This document shows, piece after piece, positions 24,933-36,059 of a DNA stretch of 64,000 nucleotides. The DNA is taken from assembly GCA_003024785.1 (NCBI GenBank), contig PUQB01000020.1, positions 434,001-498,000 of the forward strand, written 5' to 3'. Position 1 is the first letter of the stretch; the number at the start of each line of letters is the position of its first letter. Position numbers and translations under genes: made by a program. A model generated the notes under the pieces. The model ran no database searches. It worked only from the letters and a program-made list of their open reading frames with translations, and was not told the DNA's origin. The stretch comes from Selaginella tamariscina. Lineage: Eukaryota > Streptophyta > Lycopodiopsida > Selaginellales > Selaginellaceae.

Positions 24933-26930
24933 GTATATGTACATAAGGTGGCAAACATAAAACAGGTGTGAAGAACCTCTCAATTTTTTGTTTTATATAA
25001 TTACGATATTTTACATTAAATCACTCTAAAATGATAATTATAATAAATAAAATATTTAATTAATCGGATTGAAAAAAAATAACAAAAATATTGGGAGAAT
25101 TAACATAAATCTAGAGAATAGAATTGAATAGTTTGTTCTTTTCAATTTAAATAATTTAACAAGGAAATTTAAAAAAATAAAAATTTAATAATAAACTAAG
25201 GCAAAGAAAACTATTAATATATTTATGTATAAAGAAATATATAAACATCATCATTTAATATTTGTATTATACATAATTAAAAGTACAAAAGTAATTAATT
25301 ACAAATTGAATAAATTAAATTATTAGGTAAATTTAATTATAATGCTTATATCTATATCTATCTATCTATCTATATGTATTTATGTGTTCTTCATAAGTAC
25401 TGGTCATAGTAATATAAGTATAACCATTCAAATAAAATATAAACCATTTAATTAAGATATATCTAGTTCATTTACATATCATTAGTATATATAAATATTT
25501 AAACAATTTAAGTTAACATTTACCGGGTATTAAGCTTCCTCACCTTAACAAGCTCCTTAAAATTTAAAAAAGAAAAAAAAATAAATAAAATAAAAATATT
25601 AATAAGGCCAAGAGGATTTGAAAACTAACAATATAGTATATGTTAAATATATGTTTTAATTTGATGACTTATAGAAATGAAAATTTTATATAGTATATAC
25701 GCTTGAATAATATTTTATGTTGGACGGTGTATATTTCAACGTTTAAAACATAAATATAGTTTTTCAATATGCTGTATATAATAATTTTTTAATATATAGT
25801 TCAAACATGGAGATTTCAACGAGCCTGTTCTATGGTAATTAAACATCAATGATAAAAGATTAAAGGCAATAAAAAAAGACCACACTGTGTATATATTTCA
25901 CTGTATTTGATATTGTCTTAATGTTTGTCAGCTGAAAATCAACTGACCCTTATTGTTGGCTGCACTCTACATTAAATTATATTAGACAAACTTTCTACAG
26001 TATGAATATCTATATATATATAATTCTTGTTAATGTTCTCTCTCTCTCTCCTCACACACACACACACACACGCATACACACATACACAATGCATAACCAA
26101 CAACAACTTCGCTTAATCCTCGAGAAGACTTCTAAAACTTAAATGAACACAGGTCCGAGGTCATCTTGATGTTGAAATTAATAATTAAAAATAAATCTTA
26201 AATATATGTCACTCTTAAGGTAACACATCATCGTCATCATTTTGAATATTACTCATTAATCTTAATTAATTAAATATTCCTTACGCAACTTAATTAAAAT
26301 ACACTTTATATAACATATGTATATAGATAATTACTGCTCTAAATAAGATGATTAAAGTCTAAACTTCCAGCTAATGAAAAGTTGACTAACTTAATTTTAA
26401 GTAGTTTAAACACTGAACCAATCAGGTTTTCCACATAAATATCTTAATCACACAATCATAGAGATCTATTATAAGCATATTTTTTGGCACATTATATGCA
26501 AAAGCATCTTCCATACTAATTAAACATTTCTATATACTCTGTACCATGAATAATATTTTACATGCAGCCGTATAAACAATACAAACCATGTTCCAACTTG
26601 TACTTATTTAATCTATATCCCTTATGTCATTTATTCATTTAATCATTCTTTAAACATGTCCAACTTACATTAAAGCCTATGCTCGGCATCTTGACCGGAA
26701 CTAAATGATAATATTTTACTGTTCCTCGCTCATTATATAAATACATATATACGAGCTTAAACTCTGACATAATTAAGTTTAATATAATCACCTTACGTAT
26801 GTGTTTGCCATATTAAGGAAGTGTAGTATATTGCTAAAAAATAACAGATCGCATATACCTGAGAGCACAAAGAGATATTCGAAATCTAGTACTTAAATAG
26901 TGTTTAAGCTCCTCTGTTCTTGGAGTGTCC
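24576..26930. other. Long AT-rich intergenic region
   Basis: No coding pattern is visible. Features are (GT)n at 24577-24608, (TA)n at 24889-24924, (TATC)n near 25350-25372, (CT)n followed by (CA)n at 26038-26072, and the upstream region of the NSP2-like gene. Confidence 0.6.
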
Positions 26931-28323
26931 ATGGCAGATGTGTTGAGTCCTTTAGATCTCTACTGGTACGATGAGAATGAACTCCCGGAGCTGCACTGCA
27001 CAGTCCCACGAAGACCGTACCAAGAAGAAGAGATAGATATGCTTCTGGACATCACAAGTTACTCCCCGGAGAAGCACCAGCAGCAGCTCAGTCCTCACTC
27101 TCTGTTCTAGAGAATCTCTCACCTGTAGAGGAGCCGGATACAGAGTCCGAGTTGGAGCTTTCCCTTCAGGAGCAGGAGCTACTCGGTTGCCGTATCCTTC
27201 ATCTGCTCTTAGCAGGGGCCGAGGCAGTCTTCACTCGCTCTCCGGATCTCACCAGAGTTATCCTTCTCCGTCTCAGACAGCTCGCCAGGTGCACCTCCGC
27301 AAGACCTGTATTCCACCGCCTTGCATTCTACTTCACAGAGGGTCTCCATGCGGTTCTCGAAGGCATGAGACCGAACAAATCCGTCAGCACCACGTACCTG
27401 GATCGTATAACAGCCTTTCAAGCCTTACATGAGGCAACTCCATACGTCAAGTTCGGGCACTACATAGCAAACCAAGCACTCCTCGAAGCTGTGGAAGGTG
27501 AGAGAAGGATACACATAATCGACTACGACTCACCGCTCGGTATACAGTGGCCTCCTCTCATGCAAGCACTCTCTGTACGTAATGGAGGTCCTCCTCATGT
27601 CCGGCTCACAGTAATCCACCATGCTAATCATCATAACCACCTTGGCACTCTCCAGGAGATAAAAGAGAGGCTCACCAGACTGCGCTGCAGCCTACGGTGT
27701 ACCGTTTACGCTCCACCAAGCAAGACTGGAAGACCATCTCGAGTCGAGAATCCTCGGGTTAAAGATCGTCAAGGGAGAGGTATTACTGGTTAACTGCATG
27801 CTTCATCTTCTGCACACCCCATCACTCGTTTGCATCCGTTCTCAGCTTTATCAAGTGCATCCGAAAGCTCTCTCCCCGGCTAATGACGTTCGTGGAGGAG
27901 ACGGTCACAGGCTGCGCAGGAAACACAATGGACAGGTTCTTTCATGCTTTACACCACTACTCAGCCATGTTGGATTCTTTAGAAGCCTCTCTCTGTGATA
28001 CTCGTGCCACATTCTCGTCGAACGTACATTTGTTGCCACCAGGATCAGGACCGCACTCGTCTCTCTGGTTGCAAATGCACACGCAAACCAAGACCAACCG
28101 GTCGAGATGCCTGGAAAATCTCGGATTTCAGCCAGTATGTGTCAGTCCGAGGAATACATGTCAAGCAAGGCTTCTTCTCGGGCTGTTCAAGGATGGATAC
28201 AGGCTTGAGGAAGACGGTAACCAAAGCTTGATGCTCTCATGGGAATCAAGGACCATGATGGCTGCTTCTGTATGGACGTGTACAAGTTCAGATACAGAAG
28301 AGAACCTTGCTAAGAATGATTAA
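26931..28323 (+). CDS. NSP2: GRAS transcription regulator, NSP2-like (with frame slips)
   Basis: GRAS proteins are nuclear regulators. NSP2 works with NSP1 to switch on symbiosis and strigolactone-synthesis genes. The start is MADVLSPLDLYWYDENELPE. Downstream pieces match NSP2-type GRAS order: ELLGCRILHLLLAGAEAV and LTRVILLRLRQLA (leucine-rich region I); TAFQALHEATPYVKFGHYIANQALLEAVEGE and HIIDYDSPLGIQWPPLMQAL (VHIID); VKGEVLLVNCMLHLLH; LSPRLMTFVEETVTG; MDRFFHALHHYSAMLDSLEA (PFYRE-like); and CQARLLLGLFKDGYRLEED with SLMLSWESRTMMAASVWTC (SAW). The KFGHFTANQA- and LLLGLFNDGYRVEE-like strings are characteristic of NSP2 rather than other GRAS groups. The gene is intronless, as most GRAS genes are. 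Frame slips occur near 27085, 27700-27735, 27850, 28000 and 28110, so integrity is uncertain. Confidence 0.75.
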
Positions 28324-28565
28324 CCCTTTGTTAACAGCTAGGATGCAGTAAAGAATTGAATTAGTATGAAAGTTTAAATATACAGTGTTGTAACTTCACA
28401 TTCTGCATCTGATGTGTGTGTGTGTGTGTGTGAGTATGCGTGTCCTTCATGTCAAACTCATTACGTTAAATATACTTGATATAATACAACTAACATCGTT
28501 ACATAAATATATTAATATGATTACTACTCACCAATATAAGCTGCATATTCTCTCTCTCTCTCTCC

Positions 28566-28620
<55 letters not shown>

Positions 28621-28830
28621 CACACAAACAAAATACATTAAACTAAAGGCGAGATACTTGATGTTAATACTAATAGCAATACAAGTGTAGTGCTTTCTCG
28701 GCTCAAAAAAGAAAGCATACCTCTTTCCCATATTAGAAGCTCTATTTACGTCACATACGCCTTCGTGCAAGCCTAGAAAAGCAATGAAAACGATTAAATT
28801 AAAGTACTAATGTAATTTCATTAAGTTTAA
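28324..28830. other. Convergent intergenic spacer with microsatellites
   Basis: This is the spacer between the 3' ends of the NSP2-like and QSOX genes. It contains (GT)n at 28413-28432, a long (CT)n at 28550-28604 and (AC)n at 28605-28624. No gene is seen. Confidence 0.6.
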
Positions 28831-29760
28831 CTAAAGACCTTTACTTTTTCCTCTTTGCTGCATTCTCCAATAACATGCAACAAGCCCAAAACCGCAGCTT
28901 GCCATAGCTATGCCAAATGCTGCACCCATAGGAACCGCAACATGGATATTCGAAGAATCTTCAACTTGAACCTCCGCCACATCTTCTTCCTTAATTGCGT
29001 CCTTTAGGTTTTCTTCACTTAAACCTCGTCCATAATACTCCGTTAAAAATAAATACCGCATTCATCCCATTTATCATCTGCATTTCTGCATGCTGCAAAG
29101 GCATCCAGATTATCATGTGTGTATGTGCGTGTGTGAGAGAGAGAACCTCAGAATGAGAATGTGTCGTGTGGATGTCAATATGTATATGTACACACGAAGT
29201 TATATGCAATCTAGCTCTCTATTCCTCGTTCTACAGGTACACATGTCATATGTTATGTGTGCATATGTATTGGTTTTTTTTTTATTTTTTATCAATATAA
29301 GAAAATAACGGCAAATACCAAAAAAATATGTACCTGTACAAAGCTCTGTAGGAGGCCACTGTTGCTTTGGAAATTTGGGATCGCCAGTTCCATCCCTGGC
29401 TTCCTCCTTTGTCAGTCTCTTGTTTACCTGATTAATAACATAAACAAGTGGTAGTATACATAAAGACATTATTATATGCATATATTAAATATAATATAGT
29501 ATTGATGTAACCTCCATAATGTTAAATTATTTACATTATAAGTAATAAGCAGATTTGAATAGATCAAATGGTAATTGGTACTTGGTTGATAGTTGAAGTC
29601 TTGCATGTAAGTTCATAGATTAAGAAACTAGTGAACATTTAACGTATCAAACACGCACGCACCTCATTATGGGACCGCCAAAACCATAATACAAGATCGC
29701 GTTAGAGTTGATAGTATCAGCAGCACTGAAAGAGAAATCACACATCATATTAAAACACAA

Positions 29761-29803
<43 letters not shown>

Positions 29804-30721
29804 TACCCGGAGCTCATTTTTAAAAAAATGATCACGACATTCTTCACAAGTGAAAAAGCTTCCCACAAAGTCATGAATAGCTTGAACTCCTGTTTTACTC
29901 TCGGCATCTTCTACACGTACTGATAATGCATGAAATAGAAGCCATAGGCCACAACTAAGCAAATATTAAACGTCAATAACACACAACACGTATATATATA
30001 CACTATTATATGTGTCCATATTCGCATATGCTTAATTATGATATTTAACCTGTAGCCACGAGTGCCGTTTATGCTACCACGACAAGTTCTCCATTCTTCA
30101 GTGGCTGTTCTCTCACGGCATATTTGCATCCTTTTTAATAAATCATAGTTTGGTTTACCGGCTAACCATATATCTTCAAAATGAACTAAAATGTTCGCAC
30201 TTCCCTGTCGGCACCTGAAATTAGTCATTATAATATAATTAATCACATTAATCAGATTGATTCAGTATATGATATAAGTGTATGTATGCATGCCTGCATG
30301 ATAAATGCATGTATATGGCATCGTCTATGGTATAATTCAGTGCTAGATAAATAAGTAACACACACACACCTCTTTGAGGGATGATGTACAGCGAGGAGCT
30401 GCAAAAAACGCAAGAACGGTGTACGAGTCTTCGAGTTCAAAAGCTGTAAAAACAATGACTTCAAACATACATACTATATACATAGATTTATGTATAATTC
30501 GGTGTATTCCATATATAACACGCGCAAACAGACGCACACAGCTATACCTCGTTTTGTGTTATTATTTTGTAAGCTAAAGCGGTTGACTCCTCAATATCGT
30601 AAAGTGACAGCACCGGCTTCGCTACCAGATATTACCAAAGAAAATAACTTAGATAACTGTTATTATATACATGTTTGCGTGTATGCAAAGGCGCGGACAC
30701 ACACACACGTGTGTGTGTGTG

Positions 30722-30758
<37 letters not shown>

Positions 30759-32211
30759 ACCTGAATTTGTTTGGAGATACTTGTAACAGCGGGACTCTGT
30801 TGAGCCTCAGCACTTAAAGAGTAAGACCTATACATTACAATTCATCAAAAAGTTATAAAACTCTAAACCAGTAAATTTGAATTACTTATATTAAGACTTT
30901 AGAATAGTTCATTAAAAGTAATTAAGTTAGAACTTACTTGCCCACGCGTTTTTTAATCCATTCTAATAAACTCTCAGCTGTTCTTGGAGTTTTTTCTAAG
31001 GCCTCTATACCACTAGTCTTAGGATCGAAACTCTCCCAAGCAAATTTACCGGGGGACCCCAAAACAAAGACGGGTAATGATCTACTTGAAATTTTCTGCA
31101 CACCGCAGTATTTATCTGGAAAAAGACACAACGTATACGTATTTACATGTATGTACAATTTTACGCAATAGCTAAGTACGTAGTTATGACAAGCTGATAT
31201 GAATTAATCAAACCTGTGTATGTACGTTTGCAAATATAATATATACATGTGTATACAGCGAATTTACATTGTACTATCAGGGTATTCAAGTGAAAACAAA
31301 CAGTACCTCACATAAATTATTCAAAATAATTTGTCCGTGTGTCATATATACTGTGGATATCTGTACACAATATATGCGGGATAAAATATTGATATAGCTA
31401 ATCCAATTTTCGACATTGTAGTACAAATCGTACTCGAGAAAACCAAACAAGTTATACACATGATCTGCGAGTTACGTTAACGTATATATACGTGTGTATA
31501 TATATATATATACGTGTACTACATATTATTATGTCTGAAAACTATATATATTATAATAAAATACCTCTTCAGCACAATCAACTTTTGCAACAATGACTTC
31601 ACCTGGGTAAACAGCATTTCTTCCATTAAAAAGCTTTGCAACTCGACTATATTGAGGCTGCATATCACATATAAAAATCGAGAGAGAGAGAGAGACAGAG
31701 ACAGAGAGTTTTTTACCTTGTATACTCTACATACTGGGCACCTGAAAAGAAACACACATACATAAGACATACACAACCACATAACATATAAATATTATCA
31801 AATCTACGATCAACCCATGTGATTATATACATAAACATATCCACACACATGTTTTGATCAAATCTACACATACATACACACACACGTATTTGTGCGTTTG
31901 ATCACATTTATACACAAATATACACATGTGATCAGATCTCAGATCGACCGATGTGCTTATACACATATATTGATGAAATCTATAGTCAACCGATGTGATG
32001 TATACATATATACACAGTACCAGTGAGCGTAGAATTCGACTAGTGCATACGATGCAGGGGCTTCCCAGAGTGTGTGATTAAATGTATCCTTGGTGAGCTC
32101 CACAGCGAAATCTTCATCTTCTTCATTGTGATGAATCGGCCGACAGTGCGCGGATCGCATTGCGAGGATGAAGACGGCGAAGATCGCAAGTAGCTGCAGC
32201 TGAATCGCCAT
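28831..32211 (-). CDS. QSOX: Quiescin sulfhydryl oxidase (thioredoxin-Erv fusion)
   Basis: QSOX makes disulfide bonds in secreted proteins by passing electrons from a thioredoxin domain to an FAD-bound Erv domain and oxygen. About 11 exons are visible. A signal peptide starts the protein (MAIQLQLLAIFAVFILAMRS, ending near AHC). The thioredoxin active site HWCPVC spans the first intron (exon 1 ends near 32021; the next begins near 31742). VDCAEE and SLPVFVLGSPGKFAW continue the domain. Then comes the Erv part: RFLQLLAVHHPSKRCRQGSANILVHF, CGLWLLFHALSV, FFTCEECRDHFF (the Erv CxxC) and RDLVLWFWRSHNEVNKRL. A C-terminal membrane helix (AAFGIAMASCGFGLVACYW) ends in basic residues, the usual Golgi/ER anchor of plant QSOX. 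One missing base near 29690 and another near 29055 break the frame. Otherwise it is full length. Confidence 0.9.
31790..32012. repeat. Degenerate tandem repeat in QSOX intron 1
   Basis: Units of the type GATCAAATCTAC...ATCAACCGATGTGATTATATACATA recur about three times with drift, mixed with (CA)n. The repeat is non-coding and lies between the exons that carry the two halves of the thioredoxin active-site region. Confidence 0.5.
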
Positions 32212-32381
32212 AGCTGGGACAAAAATTAGGGCTGGTAGGTTAATAATTTTTCAAAATTAGGGCATCAGTTTTAAATTTTATTTTATTACCGAGATTTTTT
32301 TTAATTTTCATACAATTATTGATAATAATTTCTTTATTTTCAAATTATAAGACCCCACATTTTCAAAATAGGTATATTTTG

Positions 32382-32420
<39 letters not shown>

Positions 32421-32994
32421 CACACACACACACACACACACACACATAACGCGCGGTTTTCACTTCATATGTAAGAATTCAAGAACAAATTGGTGATCCC
32501 CGCACTTAAATTTTTTTTTATTAAAAATGAAGTTACTCATTAATACAAACCAAACATTTGTTTGTTGGTTATTCTGTATGTATATGTATATGCGACAAGA
32601 CATAAAGGTATATATGTACTTTCATATTATAATGACTTTGATCTGTATGTCCAGTGCGTGCGTGCGCTGCGTGCTTGTGTGCGTGCTTGTGTGCGTGCAT
32701 ATGAAAGACGAAGATGGGCATATACCTTTAAATTATACCAATTTACACAATTCAAACACTTACATTACACGTGAAGTTTATTACTTGTTGATCTTCTCCC
32801 CTACATAATAAAAACGAAAGAGCACCCAAAGAATATATGCAATTTATATCAGTACAGTAGCAATTAACCAAGGTCCAAGGTGACATAACACGATCTGTAT
32901 ATAAAACACTTCAAATTACCACAAGGAATTAAAAGGGAGAGAGAGAGAGAGAGAGAGGTACAAACACTTCAAATTACCACAAGGAACTAAAACG

Positions 32995-33027
<33 letters not shown>

Positions 33028-33080
33028 AGGGAGAGAAGAGAGAGACTGATTTCGTTTAGAAAGAAAAGGAAGAAAGTAAT
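32212..33080. repeat. Microsatellite-rich spacer with a duplicated unit
   Basis: A (CT)n/(CA)n block covers 32387-32447, and GTGCGTGC-type repeats lie near 32655-32698. At 32910-33035 the unit CACTTCAAATTACCACAAGGAA followed by (GA)n occurs twice in tandem. No gene is seen; the QSOX promoter should lie at the left end. Confidence 0.6.
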
Positions 33081-33176
33081 CCATGATATTGGCGCGACTC
33101 AATCCAATGCCAACTACCTTCTCCCTCGTACAAAATTAGGTGGTGTACATGGGATTGAATCATGCCAATATCAAGG
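33081..33176 (-). ncRNA. MIR171: miR171-family microRNA precursor hairpin
   Basis: Two arms form an imperfect inverted repeat: plus-strand 33081-33108 (CATGATATTGGCGCGACTC...) and 33150-33176 (GGGATTGAATCATGCCAATA...). They pair over about 25 bp, with a few mismatches and G:U wobbles and a loop of about 42 nt. Read on the minus strand, the 3' arm gives GATTGAGTCGCGCCAATATC, which differs from canonical miR171 (GATTGAGCCGCGCCAATATC) at one position over these 20 bases. The plus-strand reading also resembles miR171 but with more differences. miR171 guides cleavage of GRAS mRNAs (HAM/SCL6 clade, and NSP2 for miR171h). The family call is strong; strand and precursor ends are inferred. Confidence 0.75.
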
Positions 33177-33438
33177 AATATGCAGTCTAGAATCTAGATA
33201 CGCAGAATTGCTAACATTAATGTATAACTCACCTAAACGTTAGTACATACATGTACATTACAAGCTACTGAGTGAGGATTCTTAAACAGGGAAGCAGGGC
33301 CTTGTTTTTTCCCCCTCAGGCTACCTCTAAAACACCACTAGTCTACACAAGCTATCTCTGTGTATAAATACACAAACGGGAAGGTGTATACATGTGCAAG
33401 AAATTCGTATTAGTTTAAATCAATATAAATGTGAAATT

Positions 33439-33555
33439 CTAAATACACCCAGTTGCGAAAGAATCTACTGCCTCCTTGTACAATTCCCACCAGTCGTGAT
33501 CAATGTAGTTTACAGAGTGTGGCCCTCGTTTCATAAATTTCCCAGCAAACAGAGC
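33439..33555 (-). CDS. Isolated terminal-exon-like ORF, unknown
   Basis: After a good acceptor (TTTTTACAG on the minus strand), 38 codons run to a stop: ALFAGKFMKRGPHSVNYIDH... ending FATGCI. Composition looks protein-like, with Trp-Trp and many aromatic and charged residues, but I do not recognise the family. I found no convincing upstream exon between 33600 and 35400. It could be the last exon of a gene broken by insertion, a gene fragment, or chance. It lies upstream of the miR171-like hairpin on the same strand. Confidence 0.3.
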   Translation of the reverse strand, partial: ALFAGKFMKRGPHSVNYIDHDWWELYKEAVDSFATGCI

Positions 33556-33639
33556 CTGTAAAAACCAACACAAAATGCCATGGTCCCTGACGTCATCACA
33601 ACATTTGAAATTGATCGCCCGCGAAATCCCTCGTGGCAT

Positions 33640-35477
33640 CCAACAGTGCCCTGAATCAGGTTATGACGGTATAAACTAGAGGGGATGACGTGGCAAGTAC
33701 AGATCAGCAAGAGCGATGATCAGCGTTCCGTTTATGCATGCAGTAGATGCAGCTGGTAAAGCAGGACCAAAGTACTCTGCTTTCAAGAAGTTTGCATGTG
33801 GGCTGTGGTAATTGCGAATAAATGCCGCTGCTGCAGTTTATTTTATATATAGTATATATATGTATATGTATATATAGATAATAAAATGTATATACATACT
33901 ATAGGTTGCATAGACAACGAGGAGGTGGATGTCAATATCAGATCTTGAATGTGCTGGAGCTGGCTATCAACATCAAGCAGAGTTTTTATAAAGGATAGTG
34001 AATGCAGGGTTTAATCCTTGAGTTTCTACCTTGAAGTTACTGCAGCCAGGAAATATTTACCTCTGTGATTACACACTCTCAAGGCTTTTGCAATGGATCC
34101 AACACGTACTGTTGAAAGCAATGTGCCAGCGAAGAGAAGCTACGATAAACGTGCGCAACAATCATATAAGTCCTTGTGTCCTGTTGAGTAACAAAGACGT
34201 GGGAAAACACACACACACACACACACATACGCATACGCATTTAATACTTATATAGATACTGTTTCAAACAAGCCAGCAGTTGCCGATTACGAAGGATACT
34301 CTTCATATGCTGTGCATTAATGTTTACAGTTATGGATATGGTTCCACTCACAAGTAACTGTTAGTAGATTACTTCACAAATTTCGTTAAACCTAATAATT
34401 AACTAGCCCATAAGCTTAATCTAGCAAATATAAGTTATATTAATGTACGTGATAAGTTTGAATAAAGTTTGTTAAGGTACATTACTATTTGGTTACAATA
34501 ATAATTGTAGAACTAATACGTGCAACAAGTCCCAACCTCTGACATTACTATGTTGTAATGTTTATTTATTATATTCATGTTCTTATACATTATATATATA
34601 AGAATGCTTATATTTATTTACTATTATTAAATATCACTATATAAATTACTTAGCATCTTCACCAATGTAAAAATCATTAATAACGAGTGATTAACATCTT
34701 TAAAGAACCTTACAAAAGGTTCATAATAAATTATATAAAACAATGGTAAGATGGTGTAATTATCACTTTGAACACGGTTACACGTAATTAAATACACTAG
34801 TACGCTATATTCAACTTCGTTATCGTATAACTCTCATTTGTGACACAATTTTACATTGTGCAATCGTATTTTTACTTACTTAATATTTTATTACGTTTAC
34901 GTACTGAACATTGTAACTTTTCAAATTTTCTATAGATATTTAGATTCACCAAATCTGTATTAGGTCAACCAAGCCATAACCTAAATTAAATTTAATTTTT
35001 AAAATAAAAAATAAAAATTAGAGAATTTTAAAATTATGTTGTTTTGAACGTGGTAGTTAGTTTTTTAAAAGATGTAGTTCCTTCGAAAAGAAATCAGGTT
35101 TAGAAGAAAAATAATAATATAAAATAATATTTAATAAATAAAATGTAAATAAAAATTTTTAAATTAAAAAATTAAATTTTAGTGTTACCATTAACATTCT
35201 CGAAAAAGTATAAATGTAGTGTTACCAGATAGGTTTATTATAAAAATAACATTAAAATGTGAAGTTAACAAAACTGAACCAAAATATACTACTAATATAT
35301 TTTGATTCTATATACAAACAAATAACCTTTTATATATTCATTCCTAACCCTAAATGTATATTTTCATAAATGTGACCCTAACCCTAAACGCTCCGTAAGA
35401 GATTAGGTGAACTCCACCTTTGCATGAAACTGCAGTGCATAAGCTTTAATGTGTTTGTTGGGCGTGTGTAAATACAC
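33640..35477. other. AT-rich intergenic region
   Basis: No gene is evident. The stretch contains (AC)n at 34206-34226 and telomere-like CCTAACCCTAAA units at 35343-35354 and 35380-35391, just upstream of the secreted-protein gene. Confidence 0.55.
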
Positions 35478-35780
35478 ATGTCTTCTTCATTCCTAGGAGA
35501 GAAAATGACGAAAGCGGCAGGAGTCATGGGCGTGTTCCTGGTGTTTCTGTACATGTCCGCTTTTACATCATCTGAGGATTATATGCAGGAGATGCAAAAC
35601 TGCATAGAGACTGCATATGCAGATATCCAGCCTTGCTGCGCAATCGCAGAGGCAGGTGGGATTGATGTTATCTGCAAAGCTGCTAACTGGTGGTTCGACA
35701 GTAGCGAACTTGGGTATGTATACTTTGCAACTCTTCTCCGCCGCTGCAACTCTACCACGGACTTGTCCAAATGTGAGTGA
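35478..35780 (+). CDS. Small secreted cysteine-rich protein (LTP/prolamin-like fold?)
   Basis: A 100-aa ORF starts MSSSFLGEKMTKAAG; a start at the second Met (35505) is also possible. It has a hydrophobic signal peptide (VMGVFLVFLYMSAFTSS). The mature part has six cysteines in the order C-x11-CC-x12-C-x24-C-x10-C: NCIETAYADIQPCC, VICKAANWWF, LLRRCNSTTD, LSKCE. The CC pair and a following LL-x2-C resemble the lipid-transfer/prolamin-like families, but the usual eight-cysteine pattern is incomplete. A GTGAGT donor-like site overlaps the last codons, so the C-terminus may be spliced to an exon near 35960. No specific function can be given. Confidence 0.5.
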   Translation: MSSSFLGEKMTKAAGVMGVFLVFLYMSAFTSSEDYMQEMQNCIETAYADIQPCCAIAEAGGIDVICKAANWWFDSSELGYVYFATLLRRCNSTTDLSKCE

Positions 35781-36059
35781 TTACAGCCCTGTACAAATTC
35801 ACTAATAATATATTTTAACATCAAGAATTTTATAAATATGCATATGTATATAGAATGAGTGTTGTCACTATGATGTTTAATATATACATACATGTGTTTA
35901 TTTTTCGCTTGTTAATTACATCTCATAAAATATAATTAACCCACATTAAAACGTTGGCAGAAACCCTCCCATCCACCTAGCCGGGTTGATGTTCAAGTAT
36001 GTCAGCCTGTAGTGGCATAAACATTACATATATATATATATAGAAACCACCATAGTTGT

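Noticed and set aside
27250..27282. Confident miR171h target site in the NSP2-like gene
   Set aside because: The homologous codons are present, but by-eye pairing with the local hairpin arms has too many mismatches to call a site.
28412..28690. Ser/Leu-rich and Thr/His-rich ORFs at microsatellites
   Set aside because: They are translations of (CT)n and (CA)n tracts; the same artefact recurs near 29750, 30700 and 31700.
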